A DNA stretch of 64,000 bases, taken from Actinokineospora globicatena (GTDB lineage: Bacteria > Actinomycetota > Actinomycetes > Mycobacteriales > Pseudonocardiaceae). The translations under genes and the position numbers were made by a program. The DNA lies in contig NZ_JAMTCR010000002.1 of assembly GCF_024171945.1 (NCBI RefSeq), forward strand, positions 1,116,001 through 1,180,000, read 5' to 3'. Position 1 is the stretch's first letter, and every line of letters starts with the position of its first letter. The notes under the pieces were generated by a model, which did no database searches, was not told where the DNA came from, and worked only from the letters and a program-made list of their open reading frames with translations. This document shows positions 63,020-64,000 of the stretch, one piece after another.

Positions 63020-63088
63020 CGCTTCTCCCCAGAGAGGTGGACGGTACCGAACCGACCGACTTTAGTAATCACCTTGGGAGAACGAGAA

Positions 63089-63118
63089 AACGGGTGGGGT
63101 GAGCACGCCCCACCCGTT
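63089..63118 (-). terminator. Terminator after the HNH nuclease gene
   Basis: A perfect 11-bp stem (63089-63099 with 63108-63118), an 8-base loop and a TTTTCTCGTTCT run on the minus strand. Confidence 0.85.
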
Positions 63119-63132
63119 CGCCGTGCCGTGGT

Positions 63133-63759
63133 TCAGCAGCGGTCGAGCATGCCCGACAGCGCTGACTTCTCCGCGGAGTTGACGCTCAAGCTGTAGGAGT
63201 ACTTCACCCGGGTCCACATCTTGGCGTAGGTGCACCAGTAGCCGGTCGTCGGCGGCTTCCAGCTCTCCGGGCCCTTGTCGCCCTTGGACTGGTTGACGTT
63301 GTCGGTCACCGCGATCAGCTGCGGGCGGCTCAGGTCGTTGGCGAACTGCTGGCGCTGGCTGGTCGACCAGCCCGACGCGCCGGAGCGCCAGGCGGCGGCG
63401 AGCGGCACCACGTGGTCGATGTCCACATCGGACGCCGCGGACCAGGTGGCGCCGTCGTACGGGCTGAACCAGCTGCCCGAGGTCGCCGAGCACGAGGAGT
63501 TGGTGACCACGTTGCTGCCGTCGCGCTTGAGGACGGTCTCGCGGGTGTCGCAGGCACCCGAGACGGTCACCCAGTGCGGGAACTTGTCCCGCGAGTAGCC
63601 GGTCATCGAACCGTCCGCGCGCACGGTGAGCGCGGCGAGTTCGGAGCGGGCCGTCGCCGCGCTCGGGATCCCTGGCGGGGTGGCGCCCGCCGGGCTGGCG
63701 AGCGCGAACACGGCGATCAGCGCGGAGAGCACCGCGGCCACGCGGGTCTTGGTCGTCAT
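63133..63759 (-). CDS. Secreted HNH-family nuclease
   Basis: 208 residues from an ATG. A signal peptide (residues 1-26, with cleavage after AGA) precedes a soluble domain. The core is DVDIDHVVPLAAAWRSG with catalytic His116, followed by QLIAVTDNVNQSKGDKGPES where Asn and Lys complete the HNH/GmrSD-C-type (DUF1524) site. Four Cys could form disulfides. It probably degrades DNA or RNA in the environment. Monocistronic with a strong terminator. Confidence 0.88.
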   Translation of the reverse strand: MTTKTRVAAVLSALIAVFALASPAGATPPGIPSAATARSELAALTVRADGSMTGYSRDKFPHWVTVSGACDTRETVLKRDGSNVVTNSSCSATSGSWFSPYDGATWSAASDVDIDHVVPLAAAWRSGASGWSTSQRQQFANDLSRPQLIAVTDNVNQSKGDKGPESWKPPTTGYWCTYAKMWTRVKYSYSLSVNSAEKSALSGMLDRC

Positions 63760-63947
63760 CGTTCCTCCGGTCGGCAGGGGGAGGGCCGTTCCTCACCGTG
63801 GTGCCACGAGATGGACCGCTTCACACCCGTGGGTGACAGAACGGGGACGCACAGTGAAAGAGCTCGGTCGGCCGTGCCCGCCGACGGGCGCCAAGAGTTA
63901 GGGGCCCGTGGCCGCCCGCGCGGGGGTCAGCGACTCGACACCTCGGG

Positions 63948-64000
63948 TCACACGACGCCGCGGGCCACCCGGAGGTCCTCGGTGTGCCGGTACCAGGTCC
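63948..64000 (-). CDS. Partial C-terminus of a gene running out of the window
   Basis: On the minus strand an open frame ends at TGA (63948-63950). The last 16 residues read TWYRHTEDLRVARGVV, protein-like but too short to identify. The rest of the gene lies beyond the right edge. Confidence 0.35.
   Translation of the reverse strand, partial: TWYRHTEDLRVARGVV

Overview
This is chromosomal DNA of a high-G+C actinomycete. Codons end overwhelmingly in G or C, GTG and TTG starts are common, and heat-shock control uses HspR with HAIR operators rather than HrcA/CIRCE. Secreted actinomycete enzymes (a snapalysin-type protease, an HNH nuclease) are present. Gene content and order recall the Mycobacterium tuberculosis stretch from dcd (Rv0321) to Rv0385: dcd, etfD, dnaK-grpE-dnaJ1-hspR, a DUF3151 gene, fba, a DedA gene, a GH76 gene, trmH, pyrE, clpB and a flavohemoglobin. 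The intervening accessory genes suggest a Pseudonocardiales relative, not a mycobacterium; that placement is inference. No prophage, insertion sequence, CRISPR array or large biosynthetic cluster was seen.

0-16 kb is mostly accessory. It holds a membrane-anchored repeat protein, an SCO4402-like gene divergent from an Imm1 immunity gene, a PIN-toxin/HTH-antitoxin pair, a thioredoxin-NHL protein, a Cpn10-like protein, a VanW protein, a DUF1206 membrane protein and a GntR regulator. These are followed by fadE5, an odd LuxR-type regulator, a DUF4304/adenine-methyltransferase pair and a secreted snapalysin. 16-22.9 kb has tRNA-Gly, dcd, an MFS exporter, etfD (which passes beta-oxidation electrons to the membrane), a divergent TetR gene and a DUF4097 lipoprotein coupled to another TetR gene.

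22.8-27.1 kb is the dnaK-grpE-dnaJ-hspR operon. A SigH/SigR-type promoter and a HAIR operator lie in front of it, and clpB (36.3-38.9 kb) carries the same two elements. The 27.1-27.8 kb intergenic region holds a 146-bp palindromic element, a 27-bp tandem repeat and DnaA-box-like words. 27.8-36 kb carries SRPBCC, GH76 and DUF4037 genes. It also has a minus-strand run (membrane protein, SDR, LURP-one-like, pyrE, DUF2784, trmH) and a small pair whose first member has a type VII secretion YxxxD motif.

39-64 kb carries a MarR gene, a PPOX gene divergent from a flavohemoglobin-like gene, a LacI gene divergent from a P-loop kinase, an ABC ATPase/membrane pair and an MFS exporter fused to carboxypeptidase-regulatory-like domains. 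Further on are an HSL-type esterase, a GlcD-type oxidase, two DedA proteins, nagA behind two DasR-like sites, an ECF sigma gene, oxidoreductases, fructose-bisphosphate aldolase and a secreted HNH nuclease. The most unusual non-coding features are a train of DnaA boxes at exact 21-bp spacing beside clpB, the 146-bp palindrome, matching operator-like palindromes at fadE5 and etfD, and a hairpin covering the ribosome binding site of the protease gene.
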